Shown here: positions 8,942 to 19,903 of the stretch, in pieces
Layout of the letters: each line of letters opens with the position of its first letter
Numbering within the stretch: the stretch's first letter is position 1
Assembly: GCF_000722875.1 (NCBI RefSeq)
Contig: NZ_JFHR01000017.1
Location: forward strand, 1 to 64,000
Direction: 5' to 3'
DNA: 64,000 nucleotides
Source: Sphingobium chlorophenolicum
GTDB lineage: Bacteria; Pseudomonadota; Alphaproteobacteria; Sphingomonadales; Sphingomonadaceae
Notes under the pieces: generated by a model
What the model was told of the DNA's origin: nothing
The model's input: only the letters and a program-made list of their open reading frames with translations
Databases searched by the model: none
Program-made: the position numbers and the translations under genes

Positions 8942-10837
8942 ATGACGGATCGAGCGGGCGAGGGGATGGGGCATGGCCATCCGCAGGAAAAGCTTCCTCT
9001 GCTGGCGCTGGGCGCGCTGGGCGTGGTGTTCGGCGATATCGGCACCTCCCCGCTCTACGCGCTGAAGGAGAGTTTCGTCGGCCATCATCCGCTGGCGGTC
9101 GATCCCCCGCATATCTACGGCGTCCTGTCGCTGGTCTTCTGGACGATGACGCTGATCGTCACGGTCAAATATGTGTTCATCATCATGCGCGCCGACAATC
9201 ATGGGGAGGGGGGCAGCATGGCCCTGCTCGCCATGATCTCCCGCAAGCTGGGGGAAAGCCGCTGGACGCCGGTCATCGCCATGTTGGGCGTGCTGGCGGC
9301 GGCCTTATTCTATGGCGACGCCATCATCACCCCGGCCGTCTCCGTGCTGTCGGCGGTCGAGGGGCTGGAGACGGTGAATGACGGTTTCACGCCGTTCGTC
9401 CTGCCCATCGCCATCCTGATCCTGATCGGCCTGTTCCTGATCCAGAAACATGGCACGGCGCGGGTCGGCGCGCTGTTCGGGCCGGTCATGGCGGTCTATT
9501 TCCTGGTGCTGGCAGGGCTGGGCATTCTCAACATCGTCCGGCATCCGGACATCGTCGCCATCGTCAATCCGATGTGGGCCATTCACTTCTTCGCGCTGGA
9601 CGCGAAGCTGGCCTTCCTGGCGCTGGGGTCGGTCGTGCTGGCGGTGACGGGGGCGGAGGCGCTGTATGCCGACATGGGCCATTTCGGGCGGAAGGCGATC
9701 AGCATCGCCTGGCTCTACGCCGCCTTTCCCTGCCTGCTGCTCAACTATATGGGCCAGGGCGCGCTGCTGCTCGACCTGCCCGAAGCGGCGGAGAATCCCT
9801 TCTTCCTGCTGGCGCCGGAATGGGCGCGGCTGCCGCTGGTGATATTGGCGACGGTGGCGACGGTCATCGCCAGCCAGGCGGTGATTTCCGGCGCCTTTTC
9901 CGTGACGCAGCAGGCGGTGCAGCTTGGTTTCCTGCCCCGGCTCAAGATCGCGCATACCAGCGCGTCGGCGGCGGGGCAGATCTATGTGCCGCTGGTGAAC
10001 TGGGCGCTGCTGATCCTGGTGGTGCTGCTGGTGCTGGGCTTCCAGTCGTCCAGCAATCTGGCGGCGGCCTATGGCATCGCCGTCACGGGCACCATGTTCA
10101 TCACCACCTGCATGATGGGCGTGCTGACCTTCAGCGTGTGGCGCTGGAACCCGTTGCTTGCCGGAGCGGTCACGATACTGTTTCTGGTCGTCGACGGCGT
10201 CTACTTCCTGTCCAACGCCACCAAGATTCCCGATGGCGGCTGGTTCCCGCTGCTGGTGGCGGCGGTGGTGTTCATCGTGCTGACCACCTGGTCGGCGGGC
10301 AGGAAGATCATGAACTTCTATCTATTGGATGGCGCGATGGATGTGGAACTGTTCATACAGTCCGTTTCCGCATCGCTAAAGCGCGTACCGGGCACTGCGA
10401 TCTTTCTCAATTCCCGTATCGAGGGGGTGCCGCCCGCGCTGCTGCACAATGTGAAGCATAACAAGGTGCTGCATGAGCGGGTCATCATCCTGACCGTGCG
10501 GACGGAGGGGGTGCCGCATCTGCCGCTGACCGGCCGGTCGGAGGTGAGCAACCTGGGCGCGGGATTCTACCGCGTGGTGCTGCGCCACGGCTTCATGGAG
10601 GAGGTCGACATTCCCGCCGCGATGAAGGCGGTGGACGGCTGCGGCGGGCCGATCAACGTCAGCCAGACCAGCTATTTCCTCAGCCGCCAGACCCTGATCG
10701 CGTCGGAAAAGCCGGGCATGGCGATCTGGCGGGAGAAGCTGTTCGCCTGGATGATGCGCAACGCGGTGACGCCGATGGACTTCTTCAAGCTGCCGACCAA
10801 CCGGGTGGTGGAATTGGGATCGCAGGTGGAGATTTGA
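8942..10837 (+). CDS. kup: Kup-family potassium uptake transporter
   Basis: A 631-residue low-affinity K+/H+ symporter of the inner membrane. The signature [17 protein letters not shown] is near residues 25-41, followed by about 12 transmembrane segments (to residue 470) with [17 protein letters not shown] and [13 protein letters not shown], then a cytoplasmic C-terminal domain. Length matches the family. The start is uncertain: ATG at 8942 is used; ATG at 8966 is also possible, and the frame is open to 8849. No potassium-related gene is adjacent and the neighbours are unrelated. Confidence 0.94.
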   Translation: MTDRAGEGMGHGHPQEKLPLLALGALGVVFGDIGTSPLYALKESFVGHHPLAVDPPHIYGVLSLVFWTMTLIVTVKYVFIIMRADNHGEGGSMALLAMISRKLGESRWTPVIAMLGVLAAALFYGDAIITPAVSVLSAVEGLETVNDGFTPFVLPIAILILIGLFLIQKHGTARVGALFGPVMAVYFLVLAGLGILNIVRHPDIVAIVNPMWAIHFFALDAKLAFLALGSVVLAVTGAEALYADMGHFGRKAISIAWLYAAFPCLLLNYMGQGALLLDLPEAAENPFFLLAPEWARLPLVILATVATVIASQAVISGAFSVTQQAVQLGFLPRLKIAHTSASAAGQIYVPLVNWALLILVVLLVLGFQSSSNLAAAYGIAVTGTMFITTCMMGVLTFSVWRWNPLLAGAVTILFLVVDGVYFLSNATKIPDGGWFPLLVAAVVFIVLTTWSAGRKIMNFYLLDGAMDVELFIQSVSASLKRVPGTAIFLNSRIEGVPPALLHNVKHNKVLHERVIILTVRTEGVPHLPLTGRSEVSNLGAGFYRVVLRHGFMEEVDIPAAMKAVDGCGGPINVSQTSYFLSRQTLIASEKPGMAIWREKLFAWMMRNAVTPMDFFKLPTNRVVELGSQVEI

Positions 10838-10921
10838 GGAAATCGCCTTTGCCGAGGCATGGAAACTGATCTTTCCCCCTAATGGGGCGTTTCGCAAGAG
10901 ACTGAAAAAAAAGGCGATTCC
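10838..10921 (+). promoter_or_regulatory. Inverted repeat that could hide the PKS ribosome-binding site
   Basis: GGAAATCGCCTTT at 10838-10850 can pair with AAAGGCGATTCC at 10910-10921, with one bulged base, closing a loop of about 59 bases that holds an inner CCCC/GGGG hairpin (10876-10886). The right arm includes the AAGG before the PKS start codon at 10923. An RNA fold could therefore control PKS translation, or the structure could end kup transcription. Confidence 0.4.
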
Positions 10922-10922
10922 A

Positions 10923-11987
10923 ATGACCGATATGCGCGCTCGCATCAATGCCATCGGTTGCGCCGTGCCCGCGCAGGACATGCACGCCCCTTTCGTCGAC
11001 TGGGCCGCCCGGCAACTGGACGATCCGCGCGAAAGGCGGCTGTTCCTGCGCATGGCGGAACGGTCGGGCATCGACCATCGCTGGTGCGCGCTGCCGGTGA
11101 CGGCGGAGGGCGGCTCCCCCGTCGATCCGGGCGGCTTCTACGCCGGGGAGATGCCGCCGACATCGATCAGGATGCGGCTCTATGCGGATTACGCCCCGGC
11201 GCTGGCGCTGGAGGCGATAGCGCGGTTGCGGGAACAGGTGGCGGTCGACCGGATCAGCCATCTGGTGGTGGCAAGCTGCACCGGCTTCGTCGCGCCGGGG
11301 ATCGACCAGATCATCGCCGAACGGTTGGGGCTTGAGGGTGTCGAGCGAACGCTGGTGGGCTTCATGGGCTGCTATGCGGCGGTGGCGGCGTTGCGCACCG
11401 CCCGGCATATCGTGCGTTCGGAGCCGGAGGCGCGGGTGCTGGTGGTGACGGTCGAACTCTCCTCCCTCCATTTCCAGCCGGAACGGCAGATCGAACGGCT
11501 GCTGATGATGCTCCAGTTCGCGGACGGCGCGGCGGCGGCGCTGGTGACGGGGGCGGGGCGCGGCGTCGCCATCGACCGGCCCTTTTCCTTCAACCTGGCG
11601 GATTCGGCGGAACTGATCCGCTGGGACATAGGGGACAGCGGCTTCGTCATGCATTTGTCGGGCGAGGTGCCGGGACGCATTCAGTCGGCGCTGGCCGATC
11701 CGGACGTCAGGCGGCGCATGTGGGGCGGCGACGATCCTGCTCAGGTCGACGATTGGGCCGTGCATGCCGGGGGCCGATCGATCCTGGATGCGGTCGAACA
11801 TGGGTTGGGGCTGGACGGCGCCGCGCTGGCCCCATCCCGCAGCGTGCTGGCGCGGTTCGGCAACATGTCCTCCTCCACGCTGATGTTCATCCTGGGCGAC
11901 ATGCTGGAACGGGCGCGGCGCGGGGTGGCGATGGCCTTCGGGCCGGGGGTCGCGGCGGAAGGATTCCGGTTCGAAGGGATCGGCTGA
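10923..11987 (+). CDS. Type III polyketide synthase
   Basis: A 354-residue chalcone/stilbene-synthase-fold enzyme that condenses an acyl-CoA starter with malonyl-CoA units. The catalytic triad is complete: Cys150 in GFMGCYAAVA, His281 in WAVHAGGRSIL, and Asn314 in FGNMSSSTL. ASCTGFVAPGID near residue 117 is a family signature. Length is normal for bacterial members. Its stop codon overlaps the start of an FAD oxidoreductase (TGATG), and a methyltransferase converges from the other side. This trio resembles the Streptomyces srsABC phenolic-lipid set of PKS, methyltransferase and flavoprotein. The product is probably an alkylresorcinol or pyrone type lipid; this is inference. Confidence 0.92.
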   Translation: MTDMRARINAIGCAVPAQDMHAPFVDWAARQLDDPRERRLFLRMAERSGIDHRWCALPVTAEGGSPVDPGGFYAGEMPPTSIRMRLYADYAPALALEAIARLREQVAVDRISHLVVASCTGFVAPGIDQIIAERLGLEGVERTLVGFMGCYAAVAALRTARHIVRSEPEARVLVVTVELSSLHFQPERQIERLLMMLQFADGAAAALVTGAGRGVAIDRPFSFNLADSAELIRWDIGDSGFVMHLSGEVPGRIQSALADPDVRRRMWGGDDPAQVDDWAVHAGGRSILDAVEHGLGLDGAALAPSRSVLARFGNMSSSTLMFILGDMLERARRGVAMAFGPGVAAEGFRFEGIG

Positions 11988-13105
11988 TGCGCGGCGTGGC
12001 GGCGCTGATCGTCGGCGGCGGACCGGCGGGTGCGGCGGCGGCGATCATGTTGGCGCGGGCGGGTGTCCGGGCGCATCTGGCCGACCGGCAGGCAGGCCCG
12101 CATGATGTGGTCTGCGGCGGATTTCTGGGCTGGGACGCGCTGGCGGAATTGCGGGCGCTGGGCGTCGACGCCTTCGCTTTGGGTGCGCGGCCGATCGGGC
12201 GGTTGCGGCTGCTGGCGGGCGACCGCCAGGTGGAACTGGCCCTGCCGCATCGTGCGGCGGGCCTGTCGCGGCGCGTGCTGGATGAAGCGTTGATCGGGCT
12301 GGCGGGGGAGGCGGGCGCGGCCATCATGCGGGGCCGGGCGGTGCGGGCCGCCGACCCCGCCCGCCGGTCGGTTCGCTTCGACGATGGAGAGGAATGGGCG
12401 GCGGACGCCCTGTTCCTGGCCACCGGCAAACATGAGCTGCGCGGGCTTTCCCGCGATCTGAACGGGCGCAGGGAGTCGCCTTCGGCCGGGTTGCGAGCGG
12501 CATTGCCCGCCGTTGTGGGGCGCTCCCGCGATCTGGACGGCATGGTCGAACTGCATCTGTTCGACGGGGGCTATGCCGGGCTGCTGTTGCAGGAGGATGG
12601 AACCGCCAATCTCTGCCTGTCCGTCGCCCGCGAGCGTCTGGCGGGCGGCGTGACGGCGCTGATGGCGGAGATCATGACGGAGGCGCCGCGCCTGAGTGAC
12701 CGGATGAAGGGCGAAATCCCCGCTTTCGATGCGGTGGCGGGCGTGCCCTATGGCTGGCGGGCGAAGGCCACGTCGCCGGGCATCTTCCGCATCGGCGACC
12801 AGGGGGCGGTGATCGCGTCGCTGGCCGGGGATGGCATCGCCATCGCGCTGGGCAGCGGGACCAGCGCCGCTACGGCCTATCTGAACGGCGGTGCGGACGC
12901 GGCGGCCGACTGGCAAGCGCGGATGCGCCGCCGCAGCTTTCGCCCGCTGGCGGTGGCGGAGGCGCTGCGCCACGGCGCGGCGGGACCGTTCGGGCGCGGG
13001 CTGCTGATGCGATTGCTGCACGGGATGCCGGGGCTGGGCGCGCAGGCCGCGCTGCTCACCCGCATATCCGCTCGACGCACAGGCGGAAGGCGAAGCGGCG
13101 TTTGA
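11987..13105 (+). CDS. FAD-dependent oxidoreductase of the PKS locus
   Basis: A 372-residue flavoprotein. The N-terminal dinucleotide-binding motif is VGGGPAGAAAAIMLARAG (residues 9-26), and a second FAD-contacting motif, FRIGDQGAVIASLAGDGIAIA, lies near residues 264-284. This is the layout of the geranylgeranyl-reductase and aromatic-hydroxylase flavoproteins. It starts at the ATG overlapping the PKS stop codon, so translation is coupled. It most likely hydroxylates or reduces the polyketide product, as the flavoprotein does in srs-type phenolic-lipid loci. The 3' end overlaps the convergent methyltransferase by 50 bp. Confidence 0.85.
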   Translation: MRGVAALIVGGGPAGAAAAIMLARAGVRAHLADRQAGPHDVVCGGFLGWDALAELRALGVDAFALGARPIGRLRLLAGDRQVELALPHRAAGLSRRVLDEALIGLAGEAGAAIMRGRAVRAADPARRSVRFDDGEEWAADALFLATGKHELRGLSRDLNGRRESPSAGLRAALPAVVGRSRDLDGMVELHLFDGGYAGLLLQEDGTANLCLSVARERLAGGVTALMAEIMTEAPRLSDRMKGEIPAFDAVAGVPYGWRAKATSPGIFRIGDQGAVIASLAGDGIAIALGSGTSAATAYLNGGADAAADWQARMRRRSFRPLAVAEALRHGAAGPFGRGLLMRLLHGMPGLGAQAALLTRISARRTGGRRSGV

Positions 13106-13754
13106 TCCGCACCTGATCCGGATCGATGCCCGCCTGCGGCAGAATCTGCGCCCAGTCGCCGGGGCGGAAGGCGCGGGCGATGGACAATCGGCCATCTTCC
13201 CGCACGATGCGGTGGACGCGCAGCAGCCGGGCGAGCAGGGGAAAGCCCCAATGGGCGAAGCCGTGCCGATGCAGGTCGCAGATCAGCCAGCCTCTGCGCG
13301 CATTCGCCTCCATATGGCGCAGGAAGGTCATCAGTTGCGCGTCCGTCATGTGATGCGTCACCTGACTGGAGATGATGAAGTCGAACCGCTCCGGCTGGTC
13401 GAGATAATCCCCGGCGCGATAGTCGATGCGCAGGTCCGGCGGCGTGGCGTGGCGGGCAGCGGCCAAGCTTTTCTCATTCAGGTCGACGCCGATCAGTTCC
13501 GCCTCTATGCCCCGCTTTCTGGCCCAGAGGGCGACGGCGCGCAATATGTCGCCGTCCCCGAAGCCGACGTCGAGCAAGCGGAAATGCCGGGCCGAACCGA
13601 CGGCTCGGTTCAGGAAGGCGATGGTCGGCCAGGCGGTGAAGGTCCAGCGATTGACCCGCGCCAGATCGTGCAGCACGCGCTCATAGACGGCCGGGTCCAG
13701 GTCCGGCGCATCCATCTGCTCCTCCTGCCGCGACCGGATCGAAAGGTCGGCCAT
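13056..13754 (-). CDS. SAM-dependent methyltransferase of the PKS locus
   Basis: A 232-residue class I methyltransferase. The SAM-binding motif LLDVGFGDGDILRAVA lies near residues 61-76, followed by IGVDLNEKSLAAAR and FDFIISSQVTHHM. AGAGGACAT precedes the chosen ATG at 13754; the frame is open to 13787. It converges on, and overlaps by 50 bp, the FAD oxidoreductase gene, which suggests a compact locus. A role in O- or C-methylation of the polyketide product is inferred from context. Confidence 0.84.
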   Translation of the reverse strand: MADLSIRSRQEEQMDAPDLDPAVYERVLHDLARVNRWTFTAWPTIAFLNRAVGSARHFRLLDVGFGDGDILRAVALWARKRGIEAELIGVDLNEKSLAAARHATPPDLRIDYRAGDYLDQPERFDFIISSQVTHHMTDAQLMTFLRHMEANARRGWLICDLHRHGFAHWGFPLLARLLRVHRIVREDGRLSIARAFRPGDWAQILPQAGIDPDQVRIKRRFAFRLCVERICG

Positions 13755-13838
13755 ATGTCCTCTCTTCTTGCCCATCCTCATTAGCATATTCCGGCGTGGG
13801 GGGCAGGTCCGTTGCTGGGCAATCCAGGACCTATCCTA

Positions 13839-13971
13839 TTCCTCCCTGCGCGCAGCGTGGGGAGGGGGACCGTCGGCGTAGCCGATGGTGGAGGGGAAAT
13901 ATGCAGGTCGCGCCAATTCCCCTCCACCAGCCTTCGGCCGGTCCCCTCCCCATCTCTCGATGGGGAGGAAT
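13839..13971. repeat. Palindromic intergenic repeat, copy 2
   Basis: A roughly 130 bp copy of the element at 8702. It begins TTCCTCCCTGCGCGCAGCGT and ends CGATGGGGAGGAAT, with internal arms GGTGGAGGGG and CCCCTCCACC. It lies between the divergent methyltransferase and permease genes. Confidence 0.82.
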
Positions 13972-14041
13972 AGGACAGGTCCGCGCTTGGCCACCCCAAT
14001 CCCGACTGGCCAAGTCATTCCGGCATCTATAGCATCCGGAC

Positions 14042-15337
14042 ATGAACGCCAGCACCGGAACCCCGCGCACATTGGGCCTTGCGGCCTGCATCGCGCTGGT
14101 CATGGGCAATATGATCGGGTCGGGCGTCTTCCTGCTTCCCGCCGCGCTCGCGCCCTATGGCTGGGACGCGGTGGCGGGATGGGTCTTCACCATCGCCGGG
14201 TCGCTGGTGCTTGCCTATGTCATCGCCCGGCTGACGGTTCTGATGCCCGATGCCGGGGGCACGGCCCAGTTCATCACCCGCGCCTACGGCCCCATCGCCG
14301 GGTTCGCGATCGGATGGATCTACTGGATTTCAGTGATCTTCACCAACGTCACCATTGCGGTCGCGGCCACCGCCAATCTCAGCAGCATCCTGCCCGCGCT
14401 CAACCGTCCCGGCCTGGGCGCGCTGGCCTCCATCGCCTTCCTGTGGGCAACCACCGGCATCAACCTGATGGGCGCGCGGACAGCGGGCATGGCCCAGCTT
14501 GCCACCACCGCGCTCAAGCTGGTGCCGATCGCGGCGGTCTTCATCCTGCTCGCCATCATGCTGGGCAGTGGTAGGGCGGAGGTCGCCCCTTTTCCCGCTC
14601 AAGGCTTCACCAGCGCGGGCATCACCGCCTCGGCCGCGCTGACGCTCTGGGCGCTGCTCGGCTTCGAATCCGCCAGCGTCGCCGCCGACAAGGTGCGCGA
14701 TCCCGCCCGCAATATTCCCCGCGCCACGCTGATCGGCACGGCGGTCACGGGCCTCATCTACCTGCTCGTCTGTTCCGGCATAGCCCTGACCCTGCCCGCG
14801 GCGGAAAGCCAGTCAGGCTCGCCCTTCGCCGCCTTCGTCGCTCATTATTGGTCGCCCGGTCCGGCCCATCTCATTGCCGCCTTCGCCGTGATATCCTGCC
14901 TTGGCGCGCTCAACGGCTGGACGCTGCTGCAAGGGGAAGTGCCGCTGGCCATGGCGCGGGGCGGGGAATTGCCGCGCTGGCTGGCAGGGACCAGCGCACG
15001 GGGCACGCCGGTGCGCGCATTGCTGCTGTCCTGCGCGCTGGGGACGCTGATGCTGATCGCCAACAGCCTGCAGGGGCTGGTCGCGCTGTTCACCGCGATG
15101 GCGCTGTTGTCGACTTCTGCCACGCTCTGGCTCTATGTCGGGTGCGCGCTGGCGGCGCTCCGGTTCCGGCTGGCGGTTCCGGCGGCGGTGATCGGGCTGG
15201 GTTATGCGCTCTGGACATTATGGGGCGCGGGACTGGTGCCCAGCGGGGCCAGCTTCCTGCTGATGGCGGGAGGGTTTCCCTTCTACGCCTGGGCGCGGAG
15301 GGAGGGAAAATCTGGATCCTCTCCCCGTTCGGGGTGA
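14042..15337 (+). CDS. APC-family amino acid permease
   Basis: A 431-residue inner-membrane transporter of the amino acid-polyamine-organocation superfamily, with about 12 transmembrane segments. The first-helix signature ALVMGNMIGSGVFLLPAAL is at residues 19-37, and ALLGFESASVAADKVRDPARNIPRA near residue 205 is typical of AdiC/CadB-like antiporters. No Shine-Dalgarno stands out before the ATG. The last few codons and the stop fall inside the REP-like repeat that starts at 15325, so the C-terminal tail was probably shaped by the repeat. Substrate not assignable. Confidence 0.87.
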   Translation: MNASTGTPRTLGLAACIALVMGNMIGSGVFLLPAALAPYGWDAVAGWVFTIAGSLVLAYVIARLTVLMPDAGGTAQFITRAYGPIAGFAIGWIYWISVIFTNVTIAVAATANLSSILPALNRPGLGALASIAFLWATTGINLMGARTAGMAQLATTALKLVPIAAVFILLAIMLGSGRAEVAPFPAQGFTSAGITASAALTLWALLGFESASVAADKVRDPARNIPRATLIGTAVTGLIYLLVCSGIALTLPAAESQSGSPFAAFVAHYWSPGPAHLIAAFAVISCLGALNGWTLLQGEVPLAMARGGELPRWLAGTSARGTPVRALLLSCALGTLMLIANSLQGLVALFTAMALLSTSATLWLYVGCALAALRFRLAVPAAVIGLGYALWTLWGAGLVPSGASFLLMAGGFPFYAWARREGKSGSSPRSG

Positions 15338-15403
15338 GCCTGTCGAAGCCCTTTACTTCTCTTCGAAGAAAGGGAAGCCCTTCGACAAGCTCAGGGCGAA
15401 CGG
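15325..15403. repeat. REP-like inverted repeat
   Basis: Two imperfect inverted arms, CCGTTCGGGGTGAGCCTGTC onward at 15325-15353 and AAGCCCTTCGACAAGCTCAG onward at 15375-15403, with an inner hairpin CTTC/GAAG. The arm containing GAAGCCCTTCGACAAGC is of a type common between convergent genes in sphingomonads. It separates the convergent permease and dnaJ, and overlaps the permease stop codon. Confidence 0.8.
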
Positions 15404-15429
15404 AAGGTGGGAATGAAAGGGAAGGGAAC

Positions 15430-16563
15430 TCAATCCCCCCACAATTCCTTGAGCTTGCTGAAAAATCCCGTCGACTGCGGGCATTCCTCGCCCGTCTCGG
15501 TTTCGCGGAACGCCTCCAGCAGTTCGCGTTGCTTGGCGCTCAGCTTGGTCGGCGTCTCGACATCGACCTGGATCACCAGATCGCCTTGTCCGCGCCCGTT
15601 CAGCACCGGCATGCCCGCGCCGCGCTGGCGGATCTGCTTGCCGGACTGGATGCCGCTGGGAATCTTGATCTCATGCCGCTGCCCGTCCAGGCCCGGCACC
15701 TCGATCACGCCGCCCAGCGCCGCCGTGGTGATGCTGACCGGCGCGCGGGCGAACAAAGTCGTCCCGTCCCGCTCGAAGATCGGATGGCGCTTCACATGCA
15801 GGAAGATATAGAGGTCGCCCGCAGGAGCGCCCCGCGCCCCGGCCTCGCCCTCGCCCGACAAGCGGATGCGCGTGCCTTCATCGACGCCGGCGGGGATGTT
15901 GACGGACAGGGTCTTGGGCTTGTCCACTCGTCCTTCGCCCCGGCACGACCGGCAGGGGCTTTCGATCACCTGGCCCGCGCCATGGCAGGACGGACAGGTC
16001 CGCTCGACCACGAAAAAGCCCTGCTGCGCCCGCACCTGGCCATGGCCATGGCAGGTGCCGCAGCTTTTTACGCCCGTCCCCGGCTGCGCGCCGGACCCGT
16101 CGCAGCTTTCGCAGGCCGCCGAAACTTCGATCTGAATTTCGGTCTTCTTGCCGTGATAGGCGTCGTCCAGCGTGATTTCCATGTCGTAGCGCAGGTCCGC
16201 GCCGCGCCGCTGGGCCTGCCGCCCGCCGCCGCCGAAACCGCCCGCTGCCTGGCCGAAGATCGTCTCGAAAATATCGCCCAGGTCGGAAAAGCCGCCCGCG
16301 CCGCCTCGTCCGCCGCCGAAACCGCCGCCGCCATTCTGGAACGCCGCATGACCGAACCGGTCGTAAGCGGCGCGCTTCTGCGGGTCTTTCAGGCAATCAT
16401 AGGCTTCGGAAACGGCCTTGAACTTGGCTTCGCTGTCGGTGCAGCCGCCGTTCTTGTCCGGGTGATATTTCATCGCCAGCTTGCGATAGGCGCTCTTGAT
16501 CGCAGCCGCGTCCGCGGTGCGCTCGACTTCGAGCAGTTCGTAATAGTCGATTTCGGTGCTCAT
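15430..16563 (-). CDS. dnaJ: Chaperone protein DnaJ
   Basis: A 377-residue Hsp40 co-chaperone that delivers substrates to DnaK and stimulates its ATPase. The J domain has the essential HPD in KYHPDKNGG near residue 33. It is followed by a Gly/Phe-rich linker (about 75-110) and a cysteine-rich zinc domain with all four CxxCxGxG repeats: [24 protein letters not shown] and CRSCRGEG. The C-terminal substrate-binding domains follow. It is a full-length class A DnaJ, immediately downstream of dnaK on the same strand. Confidence 0.97.
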   Translation of the reverse strand: MSTEIDYYELLEVERTADAAAIKSAYRKLAMKYHPDKNGGCTDSEAKFKAVSEAYDCLKDPQKRAAYDRFGHAAFQNGGGGFGGGRGGAGGFSDLGDIFETIFGQAAGGFGGGGRQAQRRGADLRYDMEITLDDAYHGKKTEIQIEVSAACESCDGSGAQPGTGVKSCGTCHGHGQVRAQQGFFVVERTCPSCHGAGQVIESPCRSCRGEGRVDKPKTLSVNIPAGVDEGTRIRLSGEGEAGARGAPAGDLYIFLHVKRHPIFERDGTTLFARAPVSITTAALGGVIEVPGLDGQRHEIKIPSGIQSGKQIRQRGAGMPVLNGRGQGDLVIQVDVETPTKLSAKQRELLEAFRETETGEECPQSTGFFSKLKELWGD

Positions 16564-16580
16564 CTCGCCCCCGGCGTCCC

Positions 16581-16615
16581 TGCCCCGTCACGGCCATAAC
16601 AGTCATGACGGGGCA
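16581..16615 (-). other. Hairpin between dnaK and dnaJ
   Basis: A 10 bp perfect inverted repeat, TGCCCCGTCA at 16581-16590 and TGACGGGGCA at 16606-16615, with a 15-base loop. It lies in the dnaK-dnaJ gap. No T-run follows, so it probably modulates read-through or mRNA stability, keeping dnaJ below dnaK. Confidence 0.5.
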
Positions 16616-16626
16616 AGCACATCAGC

Positions 16627-18525
<1,899 letters not shown>

Positions 18526-18611
18526 TGTGTCCTCTTTGAACCCCAAATCATATTCAGCGGTTGACGGCCCCATACCTCACGAAAGCGCCAAGGCAAGGGC
18601 GTTTGCGCATG

Positions 18612-18641
18612 GGATATAGGCGCGCTTTCGCTTGGCACAAG
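18612..18641 (-). promoter_or_regulatory. Sigma-32 (RpoH) heat-shock promoter of dnaK
   Basis: On the minus strand, CTTG at 18641-18638 is followed after exactly 17 bases by CCTATATCC at 18620-18612. This fits the alphaproteobacterial heat-shock consensus CTTG-N17/18-CYTATNT. It lies about 87 bp upstream of the dnaK start codon and reads towards it. Confidence 0.8.
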
Positions 18642-18703
18642 AAGCTTCGGACATTAGCTAGTCAAACGACCGGAAACGAGACAGTTACAAAGGCCCCTAG
18701 TCG

Positions 18704-19177
18704 ATGCGCGCTTATTTTATCCCCATTGTCCTTGCACCCCTCATGCTGGCGGCCTGCGGCGATCCCGCGCCCACCTATATCGACCAGGCCTGGGTGCGGC
18801 TCAGCCCCAACAAGGACATGCCGTCTTCCGGCTATTTCGTCGCCCATGGCGGCGATGCGGACACGGCGCTGCGCGGCGTGCTGACCGACTATGCGCTGAA
18901 GGTCGAGATGCATGAAAGCATGAGCGAGGGCGGCAAGATGACGATGAAGCCCATCGACAACGTGCCCATCCCGGCCAAGTCGAAGGTCGCCTTCGCGCCC
19001 GGCGGCAAGCATCTGATGCTCTGGGGCGTCAACGACACGGCGATCGGCCGGGGGAAGATGACGCTCACCTTCCTGCTCGCCAATGGCGACCGCCTGCTGG
19101 TCGATGCCGTGATCCAGAAGCCCGGCGCGGCCGATCCCGCCACCGCCGCCATGGCGGAGGATCATAGCCAGCATTGA
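18704..19177 (+). CDS. PCu(A)C-family copper chaperone lipoprotein
   Basis: A 157-residue periplasmic lipoprotein with lipobox LAAC (Cys18). The mature part is the DUF461/PCu(A)C cupredoxin-like fold that carries Cu(I) to cytochrome oxidase. Metal ligands His and Met are visible in MHESMSEGGKMTM (about residues 68-80) and in KHLMLWG, matching the family H(M)x10Mx21HxM pattern. The C-terminus has a further MAEDHSQH that may bind copper. It is translationally linked to the next gene: the start of that gene overlaps its stop codon. Confidence 0.85.
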   Translation: MRAYFIPIVLAPLMLAACGDPAPTYIDQAWVRLSPNKDMPSSGYFVAHGGDADTALRGVLTDYALKVEMHESMSEGGKMTMKPIDNVPIPAKSKVAFAPGGKHLMLWGVNDTAIGRGKMTLTFLLANGDRLLVDAVIQKPGAADPATAAMAEDHSQH

Positions 19178-19644
19178 CCAGCCGCCCGCTGACCCCGGCG
19201 GAAATCGCCCTGGCCCGTTCGGTTTTCGGTGAAGCGATCGACTATGGGCGGGTCCGGGCGCATAACCGCAAATGGTGGCCGCTCCAGCCCAGGGGCGTCA
19301 CCATGGCGCCCGACGGCGACCTCTGGTTCCATCCGGAAGGCGGCCTGTTCTGCGCGGATTTCTGCGACAGCCCCCTGCACATCCAGGGCCATTTCATCCA
19401 TGAGATGACGCATGTGGCCCAGACGGCCAGGGGCGGAAAATGGTATCTGCCGCTGATGCGCCATCCCTTCTGCCGCTATGATTATGTCATCGTGCCGGGA
19501 AAGCCCTTCCACCGCTACGGCATCGAACAGCAGGCGGAGATCGTGCGCCATACGTTCCTGATGCGGAACGGTATCACGATAGCGGGCAAACCGCCGTTGC
19601 AGGTTTATGAGGCTTTGTTGCCATTCAGAGGCGATAACGACTGA
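19174..19644 (+). CDS. Putative zinc-motif protein (HEMTH), DUF4157-like
   Basis: A 156-residue protein with the zincin motif HFIHEMTHVAQ near residues 68-78, preceded by a short domain resembling the DUF4157/eCIS-core proteins that database entries sometimes call vgr-related. There is no signal peptide. The TTG start overlaps the upstream stop (TTGA), so it depends on translation of the copper chaperone gene. Whether it is an active peptidase is unknown; no clear third zinc ligand can be assigned. It ends at a palindromic repeat and converges on the HD-GYP gene. Confidence 0.7.
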   Translation: MTSRPLTPAEIALARSVFGEAIDYGRVRAHNRKWWPLQPRGVTMAPDGDLWFHPEGGLFCADFCDSPLHIQGHFIHEMTHVAQTARGGKWYLPLMRHPFCRYDYVIVPGKPFHRYGIEQQAEIVRHTFLMRNGITIAGKPPLQVYEALLPFRGDND

Positions 19645-19669
19645 TTTGGGGGGAAAGCGGACCTTTCTA

Positions 19670-19804
19670 ATCCTCCCCATCGGGAGATGGGGAGGGGGAC
19701 CGCGCGAAGCGTGGTGGAGGGGAATGGGGCACAACCTCCGAATTTCCCCTCCACCACTCGCTTCGCGAGCGGTCCCCCTCCCCACGCTGCGCGTAGGGAG
19801 GAAT
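19670..19804. repeat. Palindromic intergenic repeat, copy 3
   Basis: A copy of the 8702 family, about 135 bp. It begins TCCTCCCCATCGGGAGATGG, has the central arms GTGGTGGAGGGG and CCCCTCCACCAC, and ends CGCGTAGGGAGGA. It lies between convergent genes. Confidence 0.85.
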
Positions 19805-19903
19805 TGAGGTCAGCCATTGGCCATTTCCGGAAATCCACATTCCGTATTGCAATCCGATTTTGCCAATGCACCTGCCCGCGCGGGAACATGGCTCCACCCA
19901 AAT

